Shown piece after piece: positions 1 to 7,928 of a stretch of 64,000 bases of DNA. Below the pieces are notes generated by a model. It was not told the origin of the DNA. It searched no databases and saw nothing but the letters and a program-made list of their open reading frames with translations. The DNA is from Chloroflexota bacterium (GTDB lineage: Bacteria > Chloroflexota > Dehalococcoidia > Lucifugimonadales > UBA3495): NCBI GenBank assembly GCA_022573285.1, contig JACZUF010000003.1, positions 62,001-126,000 of the forward strand, in the 5' to 3' direction. Both the position numbers and the translations under genes were made by a program. The stretch's first letter is position 1. The number at the start of each line of letters is the position of its first letter.

Positions 1-1599
1 TCAACCTCCGGACCCTTTGTCATTAACGAAGATGACGACTCCGGCGACACGCTAGCGTTGACGCCGTACAAGTTCGTGGTGCCTATCGGGACGGCGGTGG
101 GCACTCACCTGGTCACCATCGAAGATTCATTAAGCGAACTCACCGACAAGAGTGCGACTTTCAGTCTTGAAATTGTAGCGCGTGTCTTGACGGTGACGCC
201 CAACCCGGCCGCCATCGGTCAGTCAATCACCATCAGTGGTACCGGGTTCAAGAAGAGTGGGACAATTGACAGCATCACCGGGTCGGGCAGCGCTGACCTC
301 CAGGCCGGCGCTTCGATCAGCATTGACAGCGGTGGTGCGTGGAGTTTCACCACCACCATGGACACCGTAGGGAGTTCGGCTGACCGTGTCAGTGACTCCT
401 TCACGATCACTGCGACGGACAACACGAGCTTGGTTGGTAAGTCCAGTGGATTCAAGCGGACGGCCCGTACCTTGACCCTGACCCCGTCAACCGGGTCGCC
501 GGGCGCGGCAATCACTGTCACCGTGACCGGTATGACCGTTGACGATGGCGAAAACACGACCACCGCGACGTTTACCATGTCAGCGGTGCAGAGCGACACC
601 ACGCTGACGCTGTCTGGCACCAAGATCTTCCCGATTGGCAGCGACGGCACGGGTTCCGGCACGATCACGGTTCCGCTGTCAGCCGCGATCGGCACCATCA
701 CATTCAAGGCGCAGGACAACGCCGACGCTCTTAACCTGCTCTCTACCGTTACCGTTGGGCAGATTGCCGAGGCCGATTTGACAGTCTCAGCTGGCACGTT
801 GGTGTTGTCGCCGTTATCGGCCTCCACCGGACAGCTTGTTACGATAACGGGGAGTAACTTCCCGCCCAACGCCACCGCTACCGCCCTGACGTTCGGCGCA
901 GCGTCTGCGATCCCCACCGGAGGTATCACCTCCGACGCTACCGGTGGGTTCGTGATCGTGATCGAGGTTCCCGCTGCCGACACCGGCGGTTCGATAAGCC
1001 CGGGCAGCTTGATTGTCTTGGCGACCCTGGGCCTAATCGATGGGTCGACGACAAGCTTCTCCATCCCGAGTCCCTCGATCGTAATCACGCCAGCGTCAGC
1101 TGCGCCTGAAGAGACTATTGTCATCACCGGTTCGGGTTTCAACGCCCTGACCGCCGTGACCACATTGGACATCGGTACCGCATCGGCCCTGCCGAGCCCG
1201 GCCCCCAAGGCCGGCCGGAGTGGTGACATAGTTGCCACGATCGAAGTGCCGCTGCTCAATCCCGGCGTCTACACAGTGGTCATGAAAAACGCCACCGGCT
1301 TCACCGCCACCGGAACGTTCACGGCGGTATCGTCGAAGGCGACGCCGGCGGCAGCGACCGACGCCACGGAGACCATATTCGCCGACGTCATCGCCAATGA
1401 TGACAACCTGGTCCGGGTCTGGCGGTTCAGCAATGTCGATCAGTCGTGGGCCTTCTACGACCCGCGGCCGGCGTTCGCAACCGCGAACACTCTGACGAGG
1501 TCCGGCGCCGGTGACATCGTCTGGGTGAACGTACTCATCGAGCAGGAATTCCAAGGAGCGACCTTGTTCCCAGGTTGGAACCTGATCTCCCTTAAGTAA
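1..1599 (+). CDS. Secreted protein with repeated Ig-like (IPT/TIG-like) domains, 5'-truncated
   Basis: The reading frame is open to the first base of the window, so the true start and any signal peptide lie upstream; the TTG at 58 is not a credible start. The protein is rich in Thr, Ser, Val and Gly and contains about four to five repeats of 80-100 residues, each opening with a motif like 'LTLTPSTGSPGAAITVTVTG' or 'IVITPASAAPEETIVITGSG'. This is typical of IPT/TIG-like beta-sandwich domains in extracellular proteins. The C-terminus has a W-rich module (VWRFSNVDQSWAFYDPRP) and ends in a 'GWNLISL' motif, which I associate with large surface proteins of Chloroflexota (from memory). Likely role: envelope or adhesion. 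No catalytic motif is seen. The downstream genes also encode surface proteins. Confidence 0.8.
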   Translation, partial: STSGPFVINEDDDSGDTLALTPYKFVVPIGTAVGTHLVTIEDSLSELTDKSATFSLEIVARVLTVTPNPAAIGQSITISGTGFKKSGTIDSITGSGSADLQAGASISIDSGGAWSFTTTMDTVGSSADRVSDSFTITATDNTSLVGKSSGFKRTARTLTLTPSTGSPGAAITVTVTGMTVDDGENTTTATFTMSAVQSDTTLTLSGTKIFPIGSDGTGSGTITVPLSAAIGTITFKAQDNADALNLLSTVTVGQIAEADLTVSAGTLVLSPLSASTGQLVTITGSNFPPNATATALTFGAASAIPTGGITSDATGGFVIVIEVPAADTGGSISPGSLIVLATLGLIDGSTTSFSIPSPSIVITPASAAPEETIVITGSGFNALTAVTTLDIGTASALPSPAPKAGRSGDIVATIEVPLLNPGVYTVVMKNATGFTATGTFTAVSSKATPAAATDATETIFADVIANDDNLVRVWRFSNVDQSWAFYDPRPAFATANTLTRSGAGDIVWVNVLIEQEFQGATLFPGWNLISLK

Positions 1600-1682
1600 G
1601 GATAGGAAAAGGTCAAAGCTAGGCCGCCCCCGCAAGGTGGCGGCTTAGCAATACCAACCACCAATGAGACAAGGAGGAACGA

Positions 1683-2324
1683 ATGACCAAAACTAGATTC
1701 CTGGCCTTAGTAACGGCCTTGGCACTATTACTGACTATTCCCACAGCCGTGTTCGCACAGCGTGTGCCTCCCCACGTTTTCGTCGGGACGGCCACTCTGG
1801 ACGGGGCCACGGCTGTCGACGGCACTGCCGTCACGGCCTGGGTAGACGGAGTACAGGTCACCGCCACCAACGTGGTCGGTGGCGCCTACACTCTGCTCGT
1901 TGACCAGGGAGACTCTTCCTACGCCGGCAAGACGGTGATTTTCCGTGTTGGCTCCGGAACCGCCGACCAGACCGCTACCTGGATGCAGGGAGGGGGCGAC
2001 GAGCTGAACCTCACTGCCACCTCCGGAGTGGGTGGCGGAACGGGCGGAACGGGCGAGACGGGCGGCACAGGCGCAACGGGTCCCGCCGGACCTAGGGGTG
2101 CTACCGGTCCTGCCGGTCCTGCCGGTCCTGCCGGCTCTGACGGCGGTGTCGGTCCCGTTGGCGCAACCGGTACTGCCGGTTCCGGTTCTCCCGGTACTGC
2201 CGGTCCTGCCGGTCCTGCCGGCGAAGACGGCGGCGGTGGACTCATCGGGATCATCGCTCTCATCGTAGCCATCGTTGCGCTCTTGGGCGCCGGTGGGGCC
2301 TACATGATGGGACGGCGAGCCTAG
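1683..2324 (+). CDS. Collagen-like surface protein with signal peptide and C-terminal membrane anchor
   Basis: The ATG follows a strong Shine-Dalgarno (AAGGAGG, 1671-1677). Residues 1-26 are a signal peptide ending near 'VFAQ'. Residues 27-105 form a compact beta-rich domain beginning RVPPHVFVGTATLDG. A stretch of Gly-X-Y triplets follows (GATGPAGPRGATGPAGPAGP and onward, about 110-185), then a C-terminal hydrophobic helix and a short 'GRRA' tail. The layout is exported domain, collagen-like stalk, membrane anchor with basic stop-transfer. The N-terminal domain is shared with the gene at 44632-45783. Collagen-like repeats in bacteria are usually surface stalks; ligand and partner are unknown. 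Transcription probably ends at the hairpin at 2354-2390. Confidence 0.85.
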   Translation: MTKTRFLALVTALALLLTIPTAVFAQRVPPHVFVGTATLDGATAVDGTAVTAWVDGVQVTATNVVGGAYTLLVDQGDSSYAGKTVIFRVGSGTADQTATWMQGGGDELNLTATSGVGGGTGGTGETGGTGATGPAGPRGATGPAGPAGPAGSDGGVGPVGATGTAGSGSPGTAGPAGPAGEDGGGGLIGIIALIVAIVALLGAGGAYMMGRRA

Positions 2325-2353
2325 TCCACCCAATAACCCTTAGGTTGCACCTA

Positions 2354-2390
2354 AAAGAGGGCGCCCCGATGAATCGGGGCGCCCTCTTTG
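2354..2390 (+). terminator. Intrinsic terminator after the collagen-like gene
   Basis: A near-perfect 17-bp stem (arm AAGAGGGCGCCCCGAT, loop GA) is followed by TTTGCTTG. Its CCCGAT-GA-ATCGGG core recurs in the palindrome at 3457-3490, so it may come from the same dispersed repeat family. Confidence 0.8.
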
Positions 2391-2529
2391 CTTGTTCAGG
2401 CGATGCCCAAAACCGGAGTAAGCGGCCAACAAATCGTGTTGCAAAGGTCCGCTTGATGGGCCACGATATATAGAAATGGATTATGGCCCGGTTATGTCAT
2501 ACCGGAGTCTGATTCAACGGCCGGCCCGG

Positions 2530-2630
2530 GTGGTCCTTCGACAAGCTCAGGATGAGCGAAAATTAAAGGTCCGCTCATGGTGAGCTCCGACCGGAGTCGA
2601 GAGTCTCGATGGAATCGGACTTGTCGAACC
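2530..2630. repeat. Dispersed REP-like repeat, copy 1
   Basis: This noncoding stretch contains CCTTCGACAAGCTCAGGATG and a GAGCTCCGACCGGA segment, followed by ATCGGACTTGTCGAA. The GAGCTCCGACCGGA...ATCGGAC.TGTCGAA pattern recurs inside queA at about 63750-63806. Apart from this repeat and the terminator, I see nothing else in 2325-2685. Confidence 0.55.
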
Positions 2631-2685
2631 ATATTTTGAAACGGCTTCTACAAGGCAATTGGACACGTCCCGAGGGGTATGTGCG

Positions 2686-3270
2686 GTGAGGCGGCATTCA
2701 ACATTAATTTTCCTGATAGCGGCCTTCCTAATATCCTCGTTGGCATTGATGGGCGCCGGTCCCAATCAGGCCGAACGGCCCCCTCAGCCCTTCTTCCAGG
2801 ACTTCTTCTCCGGCACGGTCTTATTGCAGGGCTCTCCGCCTCCCGAGGGCACTCAAATCATCGCCTGTATCGATTCCTGCGATACGGTATTCCAAAGCGC
2901 CCCTTACAGCCTCAATGCCGACGGGAGCTTCGACCAACTGGAGGTCAATCCCCAAAGTGAGGCGTTGGTCGGGCACACCATTAACTTCTATCTGGTCAAT
3001 GAATACGGCCGTATCCGTGCGGTAGAGTCGAGGCCGTATATCGGAGTATTCGACTTCTACGTACAAGACCTCACCTTCCTGGACCCCATGCCGGTACCCG
3101 ACCCTACCCCCGTACCTAACCCGACTCCCAGGTTGACCCCCACCGCCTCATTGCCGGTCGCAGGAGACCCTTCAGTGGCCCAGGTGCCCAAGATCGCTTT
3201 AATGGCCGGTGGAGCGGCTGTGGTGGCCGGAGCGGGCCTGTTGCTGGCGGCAAGGCGTAGAGTGGCTTAG
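2686..3270 (+). CDS. Small surface protein with signal peptide, Pro/Thr linker and C-terminal anchor
   Basis: The GTG at 2686 gives a basic N-terminus (RRHST) followed by a hydrophobic signal segment, with GAGGGG about 9 bases upstream; a TTG at 2659 would add nine residues. A beta-rich domain follows (FFSGTVLLQGSPPPEGTQII...), then a Pro/Thr linker of 'PDPTPVPNPTPRLTPT' type. It ends with a hydrophobic helix and an RRR tail. Its layout matches its upstream neighbour and the 44632-45783 protein: exported domain, flexible linker, membrane anchor. The beta domain looks distantly related to theirs (dG...V..G..i.a.id...v). Cys residues in 'ACIDSCDTV' could form a disulfide. No enzyme motif is seen. 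Confidence 0.7.
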   Translation: MRRHSTLIFLIAAFLISSLALMGAGPNQAERPPQPFFQDFFSGTVLLQGSPPPEGTQIIACIDSCDTVFQSAPYSLNADGSFDQLEVNPQSEALVGHTINFYLVNEYGRIRAVESRPYIGVFDFYVQDLTFLDPMPVPDPTPVPNPTPRLTPTASLPVAGDPSVAQVPKIALMAGGAAVVAGAGLLLAARRRVA

Positions 3271-3456
3271 GCCATACCGCCCTTTACCCCTGTTCCCCCT
3301 TCTTTTCCGGCTTTAGCCGGTAATTCTCAACGGCCTAAGCAGGCCTCGGCCCTGACGCGGTCAAATTTGTCAAAGATCATGCCTTGATCGAGACCGCGTG
3401 CTCGAGACCGGCGGATGGACGAGACCACCACCTCACCGGGAAATCATCGCACATAT

Positions 3457-3490
3457 GTAGGGGCGTCCCGATGAATCGGGACGCCCCTAC
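3457..3490. repeat. GTAGGGGC palindromic repeat, copy 1 (perfect hairpin)
   Basis: A perfect inverted repeat: arm GTAGGGGCGTCCCGAT, loop GA, reverse-complement arm. It lies between the convergent genes at 2686-3270 and 3611-4255. I see no gene elsewhere in 3271-3610. Confidence 0.75.
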
Positions 3491-3610
3491 ACGCATCAAT
3501 ACATTCCCGAATTCGCAGAATACGGGCAGCAATGGACGTAGGCGCAGAGAGATTGGCCGGCCAGGAAAAGGGGAGTTGGGGTCGTAGAAAGGGGTAGGGA
3601 GACCGGGTTT

Positions 3611-4255
3611 CTACCGGGGCCTTCCCTGGTTGGTCATCACCACGACGCGCATGTCGGCGCCCAGATTGGTCGTCGTCACCACCAGCCGCGGCTGCGGTTG
3701 CACCGAGTCCAGCCCCATGCGCCGGACAAAGTTGTCGATGGGGTCGACCTCGACGTTAACGCCAGGCGTCTTATAGTGCATGGGAATCACGACCTTGGCG
3801 TCCAGGTCCTGAAGGGTCTGATAGACCTGGTCCACATCCAGCGTGCAATGTCCGCCCGTGGGCACCAGCACCACGTCCACAGGCTTCAATTCATCGATCA
3901 GGCGGGTGGTCAGAGGCACCGAGATATCGCCCAGGTGGCAGATGTTGATGTTGCCGATCTCAATGGTAAAGGCGACGTTGCGCTCTTCTCTGGGTTGCCC
4001 CTCGGCCAACGGCGTCATCACACCCCGCGCGGTTACGCCGTTATATTCGTACTCTCCGGGGGCGCTAAATACCTTTGGAGCCCCTTCGATGCTCTCAGAA
4101 TTGCTATGGTTGGGGTGGGAGTTGCTTACGGTGACCACCGATGCGGGGCGGTTATCAACCCGCAGGCCGACCGATGCAGGATAAGGGTCTGTCACCACCA
4201 CCATGTCGGCGTCGTGGAGACGGAAGCAAGAATGCCCTAACCAAGTTATGTCCAT
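3611..4255 (-). CDS. MBL-fold metal-dependent hydrolase-like protein
   Basis: The sequence opens with 'MDITWLGHSCFRL', the usual start of the beta-lactamase-superfamily group that includes UPF0173 and UlaG-like proteins. It retains 'CHLGDIS' and 'VVIPMHYKTP', which match the later His/Asp ligands. The signature expected as THxHxDH reads SNSHPNHSNS, so the His-Asp-His part is altered and metal loading is uncertain. At 214 residues it has the normal length for this group. Its start overlaps the end of bioY by 10 bases, which implies co-transcription and translational coupling. The substrate cannot be told from sequence. Confidence 0.8.
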   Translation of the reverse strand: MDITWLGHSCFRLHDADMVVVTDPYPASVGLRVDNRPASVVTVSNSHPNHSNSESIEGAPKVFSAPGEYEYNGVTARGVMTPLAEGQPREERNVAFTIEIGNINICHLGDISVPLTTRLIDELKPVDVVLVPTGGHCTLDVDQVYQTLQDLDAKVVIPMHYKTPGVNVEVDPIDNFVRRMGLDSVQPQPRLVVTTTNLGADMRVVVMTNQGRPR

Positions 4256-4920
4256 GGTCCATCCCGGTGTCGTTTAAGATTTAGTAGGCTCCAGGCGACA
4301 GGGACGGAGACGGCGGCGATGTACAGCTTGATCAGGTCCCCGGCGATGAACGGGTAGAGCCCGTATTCCATTACTTTGTCATTGGGTACGAAGAAGGAAA
4401 GCTGGAGCAGACCGGGAACGTAAATGACTGCGTTTCCGGCCAGCATGGCTATCATGATCCAGGACTTCCGGTCCCAGCCACGCTCACAAAGATAACCGAC
4501 TACGAAAGCGGCCGGTATGAAGCCGATTATATATCCGCCGGATGCCAGGTCCCAGACGAGTCCCGAAGACCCGGAGGTGATACCGAAGATATAGCCGGCC
4601 GAACCGGCCTGCCAGTGGAAAACGGCGTCGCCGCCCCCGGCAAACACCGAGAACTGGCTGCCCTCCACAGCGTACAACACCATCGCCGCGGCGCCCCGCC
4701 AACTGCCCAACGCCGCCCCAGCCAGGAGCACGGCCAACGTCTGGCCGGTGATGGGCACCGGGGTAAAGGGAAGGTGGACTGATATCCGGGCGAACCCGGC
4801 CACTACCAGGCTGAAGAGGACTATAAGGGCCACATCCCGGACAATACGGGCGCCGAAGCGGTCAACCGGGATGACAACGTCAATGAGGGAAAGAGTTCTA
4901 GCTTGAGCGGCCACGCCCAT
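4246..4920 (-). CDS. bioY: Biotin transporter substrate-binding component BioY
   Basis: This is the integral-membrane S component of an energy-coupling-factor transporter for biotin uptake. About six hydrophobic segments are visible. Family motifs include 'PFTPVPITGQTLAVLLAGA' with 'LGSWRGAAAMVLY' in the N-terminal half and 'GYIIGFIPAAFVVGYL' in the second half. At 224 residues it is slightly longer than the usual 180-200 because of its N-terminus. The ECF ATPase and T-component genes are not in this window, so it must use modules encoded elsewhere. It shares a divergent promoter region with hrcA. Two tandem 14-bp repeats lie in its presumed 5' leader. Confidence 0.9.
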   Translation of the reverse strand: MGVAAQARTLSLIDVVIPVDRFGARIVRDVALIVLFSLVVAGFARISVHLPFTPVPITGQTLAVLLAGAALGSWRGAAAMVLYAVEGSQFSVFAGGGDAVFHWQAGSAGYIFGITSGSSGLVWDLASGGYIIGFIPAAFVVGYLCERGWDRKSWIMIAMLAGNAVIYVPGLLQLSFFVPNDKVMEYGLYPFIAGDLIKLYIAAVSVPVAWSLLNLKRHRDGPWT

Positions 4921-4939
4921 CCCAACCCACCTGCTCTAA

Positions 4940-4967
4940 GATTAATACTCCGGGATTAATACTCCGG
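4940..4967. repeat. Tandem 14-bp direct repeat in the bioY leader
   Basis: GATTAATACTCCGG occurs twice back to back (4940-4953, 4954-4967), between the bioY -10 element and its start codon. It could be an operator, but it does not resemble the BirA, BioR or BioQ sites I know. Confidence 0.6.
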
Positions 4968-4981
4968 TAAAACTCTGGCTG

Positions 4982-5010
4982 AGTATAATTGGATAGACCC
5001 AACCGGTCAA
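4982..5010 (-). promoter_or_regulatory. Promoter for bioY and the MBL gene
   Basis: On the minus strand TTGACC (5005-5010) and TATACT (4982-4987) are separated by exactly 17 bp. The -35 element abuts a forward-strand TTGACA (5014-5019) facing hrcA, and together they make the imperfect palindrome GTCAA-CGT-TTGAC. Confidence 0.65.
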
Positions 5011-5102
5011 CGTTTGACACTGCCCAGAAAGCTATGTTAACGTCGCAAAATAGCCCCCTCAGCCTCAAGCTGTGTGGCTAAGGCGGTGCTGGCGGGAGAC
5101 TG

Positions 5103-6140
5103 ATGCTCAGCGAGCGCGCTGCGACAGTACTGAATGTTCTAGTTGGCGAGTACCTTCAATCCGCTACTCCGGTAGCGTCGGACGACATCGCCCGGAACCT
5201 CGACCACAAGATCAGCCCCGCCACCGTCCGCAACACCATGGCTCAGCTTACTCAGGACGGCTACATCTCGCGGCCCCACGTATCCTCGGGCGGCGTGCCT
5301 TCTGACCGGGGCTACAGATACTACGTAGAATCCCTGCCGGAAACCCCTCGGCTCCCCACCGAACTGCGGGAGAGCGTGGACCGCGACCTGGCCCAAACGG
5401 AACCTGACATCGGCGCCTGGAGTAAGCGGTGCGCGGCGATACTCTCCAGGCTCACCGAGAATCTGGCCATCGTCACCGCTCCCAGGGCCCGGTCTCCCCG
5501 CCTCAAACGTATCCAATTGGTCTTCCTTCAAGAGTCCACCGCGCTTCTCGTGCTGGTACTTGAGGAGGCACGGCTGCTCCGAAGGCTGCTGCCCTTCGGA
5601 AAAAAGGTGGACCAAGTGCAGTTGGACCTGGCCGCCAGCCGCTTAAATGAGTCCCTTGGCGGCCTCAACCGGTCTCAGATGCAGTCGAACCACCTCGAAC
5701 TCAACTCGCTGGAGGAACAGGTCAAAGAGGGATCTGTGAGCCTCATGCGCGAGGCGGAAACCGCCGATGCCCAGGAGCATTACACCGATGGGCTGCGTCT
5801 GCTGCTGAGTCAGCCCGAGTTTTCCAAAGGGGAGCTGGCGCGCGAGTTGGTCCAATTGGTGGAAGAAAGGGTCCTGTTGGAGCGGGTGCTAAGCGCCACG
5901 CCAGAGCCCGAAAACACGGAAAACCCAGTGGTATTCATTGGGTCCGAGAACCGGGATGAGTTCTTGAGTCCGTTCGGCGTCATCGTGTGTCAATACGGCG
6001 TCCCCCACGGCGTTAGCGGCACCATCTGTGTCATCGGCCCCAAACGCATGGAGTATGTGGCGGCCATCGGGGGCGTCCGGCACCTTACGGCTTTCATGAG
6101 CCAGATGGTCCAGGGGATACAGGGCAGCTCCGCCGAGTAG
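5103..6140 (+). CDS. hrcA: Heat-inducible transcription repressor HrcA
   Basis: HrcA represses chaperone operons by binding the CIRCE inverted repeat. The N-terminal winged helix is clear: LSERAATVLNVLVGEYLQSATPVAS, then 'ISPATVRNTMAQL' and 'GYISRPHVSSGGVPSDRGYR', a family hallmark. The C-terminal part contains 'VVFIGSEN' and the closing 'GTICVIGPKRMEYVAAIGGVRHL' motif. The length of 345 residues is normal. No CIRCE element (TTAGCACTC-N9-GAGTGCTAA) is seen near the gene, and grpE, dnaK and dnaJ are not adjacent, so its targets lie elsewhere. polX starts only 6 bases after its stop, suggesting one transcript. Confidence 0.93.
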   Translation: MLSERAATVLNVLVGEYLQSATPVASDDIARNLDHKISPATVRNTMAQLTQDGYISRPHVSSGGVPSDRGYRYYVESLPETPRLPTELRESVDRDLAQTEPDIGAWSKRCAAILSRLTENLAIVTAPRARSPRLKRIQLVFLQESTALLVLVLEEARLLRRLLPFGKKVDQVQLDLAASRLNESLGGLNRSQMQSNHLELNSLEEQVKEGSVSLMREAETADAQEHYTDGLRLLLSQPEFSKGELARELVQLVEERVLLERVLSATPEPENTENPVVFIGSENRDEFLSPFGVIVCQYGVPHGVSGTICVIGPKRMEYVAAIGGVRHLTAFMSQMVQGIQGSSAE

Positions 6141-6146
6141 CCGGTT

Positions 6147-7928
6147 ATGGCTCCCACCAACGAACGGATAGCCGAGCTCTTCGAGAACATGGGCGCTCTT
6201 CTGGAGATGAAGGGCGACACCATCTTCAAGATACGTGCCTACCAAAGGGCCGCCCGCACCATCGAGCAACTGTCCTCACCGCTGGCTCAAGCCGTGGAAA
6301 ACGGCGAGGACCTCACCAAGATACCGGGCGTGGGCAAAGCCATCAGTGAAAAGATCGCCGAGTTCATCGAGACCGGTCAAGTGGCCGCCTATCTAAGACT
6401 GCTGGACGAACTCCCCCCAGGCGTCCTGGAGTTGAAGAACATCCCCGGCATCGGCCCCAAGACCGCAATGGCCATCAGTCAAGAGCTGGGCATCAGCACG
6501 GTGGAGGGCGTGGCCGAGGCCGCTGCGGACGGACGCCTGGCGCAACTGCCGCGTATGGGTAACCGGGCCGCTGAAACCATCCTGCGCAACATCCAAGCAT
6601 TTCAGTCCATGGGCAACCGAACACCGATAGGCCAGGCGCTGCCGGTGGCTGAAGAGGTGATTGCCGCCCTGCGGGACCGGTGCCCGGACATCGGTCCCCT
6701 ATTCCCGGCCGGCAGCCTGAGGCGCTGGGAAGAAACCATCGGAGACATCGATCTGGTCGGCACCGCGCCGGACCCCGAATCGGTGGGAAACGCGTTGGTT
6801 TCCCTGCCCATGGTCAAAAACGTGCTGGTCCACGGCCCCAAGAAGACCAGCGTGGTGGTGGAGTCCGGGATACAGATCGACCTCCGGATCGGCGAACCGG
6901 GTTCTTTCGGCGCCCTGCTCCAGTATTTCACCGGCAGCCAGCAGCACAACATCCGCCTCCGCGATTACGCCAACCGCCGGGGGCTTTCTCTCAATGAATA
7001 CGGCATCACCGACACCGCGACCGGACAGGTGGAGGAGTTTTCCGACGAGGAGAGCTTCTATGCCCGGCTGGGTCTGCCCTGGATGCCACCCGAATTGCGC
7101 ACCGGGATGTATGAGATCGATGCCGGCCTGGAAGACCGTCTGCCCTCCCTGTTGGAGGAATCCGATCTCAAGGGCGACCTCCACCTGCACAGCGAGTGGA
7201 GCGACGGGAACGACCCCATGGAAATGATGGTCGAAGCCGCCGCCGCCCAGGGCTATGAATACATGGCCCTCACCGACCACTCGGCGGGTTTGGGCGTCGC
7301 CAATGGCCTCTCCAACGAGCGTCTGGAGTCACAGATCGAGTTGCTCCGCTCGATGCAGGAGAGATACGACATCACCATCCTCTGCGGGTCGGAGGTCGAT
7401 ATCCGGGCCAACGGAGAAATGGACTATCCCGATGAGATATTGGCCCAGTTGGACGTGGTTATAGCCTCGGTCCACTCGGCCATGGGCCAAGACCAGGCCA
7501 CCATGACCGCCCGCATGATCAAGGCGATGGAACACCCCTCGGTGACCATCATTGGGCACCTATCGACCCGATTGCTTGGCCAAAGGGAACCCGTGGAATT
7601 CGACCTCGAAGCGGTGCTGCAGGCGGCCCGCGACACGGGAACAACCCTGGAGATCAACGCCTCTCCAGAGCGTCTGGACCTGAGGGACACCCACGCCTAC
7701 CGGGCCAGAGAATTAGGTGTGCCCTTGGTCATCAACACCGATTCACACCACCACACTCACCTGGACAAACGACGCTTCGGCGTGGCGGTGGCCCGCCGGG
7801 CATGGTGCCGGCGGGAGGACATCTTAAACACCCTGCCCAGAGAGGCGTTCCTGGAATTCATCCGGACGCCCAAACCCCAGCGTCTCAGTGTCTTCGATAA
7901 ACGGCGCTGCGGAACGGTCCCGGCATGA
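6147..7928 (+). CDS. polX: DNA polymerase/3'-5' exonuclease PolX
   Basis: A two-part family X DNA repair polymerase. Residues 1-150 carry helix-hairpin-helix motifs (KIPGVGKAISEKI, NIPGIGPKTAMAI). The palm has GSLRRWEETIGDID (about 189-202) and IDLRI near 245, which together supply the three catalytic aspartates. From about 342 a PHP phosphoesterase domain starts with 'KGDLHLHSEWSDG' and continues with 'ALTDHS' and 'GSEVDI'; this part gives 3'-5' exonuclease activity in bacterial PolX. The length of 593 is close to the usual 570-580. The final ATGA overlaps the next start. Likely role: base-excision repair gap filling. Confidence 0.92.
   Translation: MAPTNERIAELFENMGALLEMKGDTIFKIRAYQRAARTIEQLSSPLAQAVENGEDLTKIPGVGKAISEKIAEFIETGQVAAYLRLLDELPPGVLELKNIPGIGPKTAMAISQELGISTVEGVAEAAADGRLAQLPRMGNRAAETILRNIQAFQSMGNRTPIGQALPVAEEVIAALRDRCPDIGPLFPAGSLRRWEETIGDIDLVGTAPDPESVGNALVSLPMVKNVLVHGPKKTSVVVESGIQIDLRIGEPGSFGALLQYFTGSQQHNIRLRDYANRRGLSLNEYGITDTATGQVEEFSDEESFYARLGLPWMPPELRTGMYEIDAGLEDRLPSLLEESDLKGDLHLHSEWSDGNDPMEMMVEAAAAQGYEYMALTDHSAGLGVANGLSNERLESQIELLRSMQERYDITILCGSEVDIRANGEMDYPDEILAQLDVVIASVHSAMGQDQATMTARMIKAMEHPSVTIIGHLSTRLLGQREPVEFDLEAVLQAARDTGTTLEINASPERLDLRDTHAYRARELGVPLVINTDSHHHTHLDKRRFGVAVARRAWCRREDILNTLPREAFLEFIRTPKPQRLSVFDKRRCGTVPA

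Noticed and set aside
219-1259. Long minus-strand open frame opposite the Ig-like protein
   Set aside because: Low-complexity Val/Pro/Ser product with no motif. It mirrors the codon pattern of the repeat-rich forward gene.
4921-5102. CIRCE operator upstream of hrcA
   Set aside because: No TTAGCACTC-N9-GAGTGCTAA-like repeat is present. The palindrome seen there overlaps the two -35 boxes instead.
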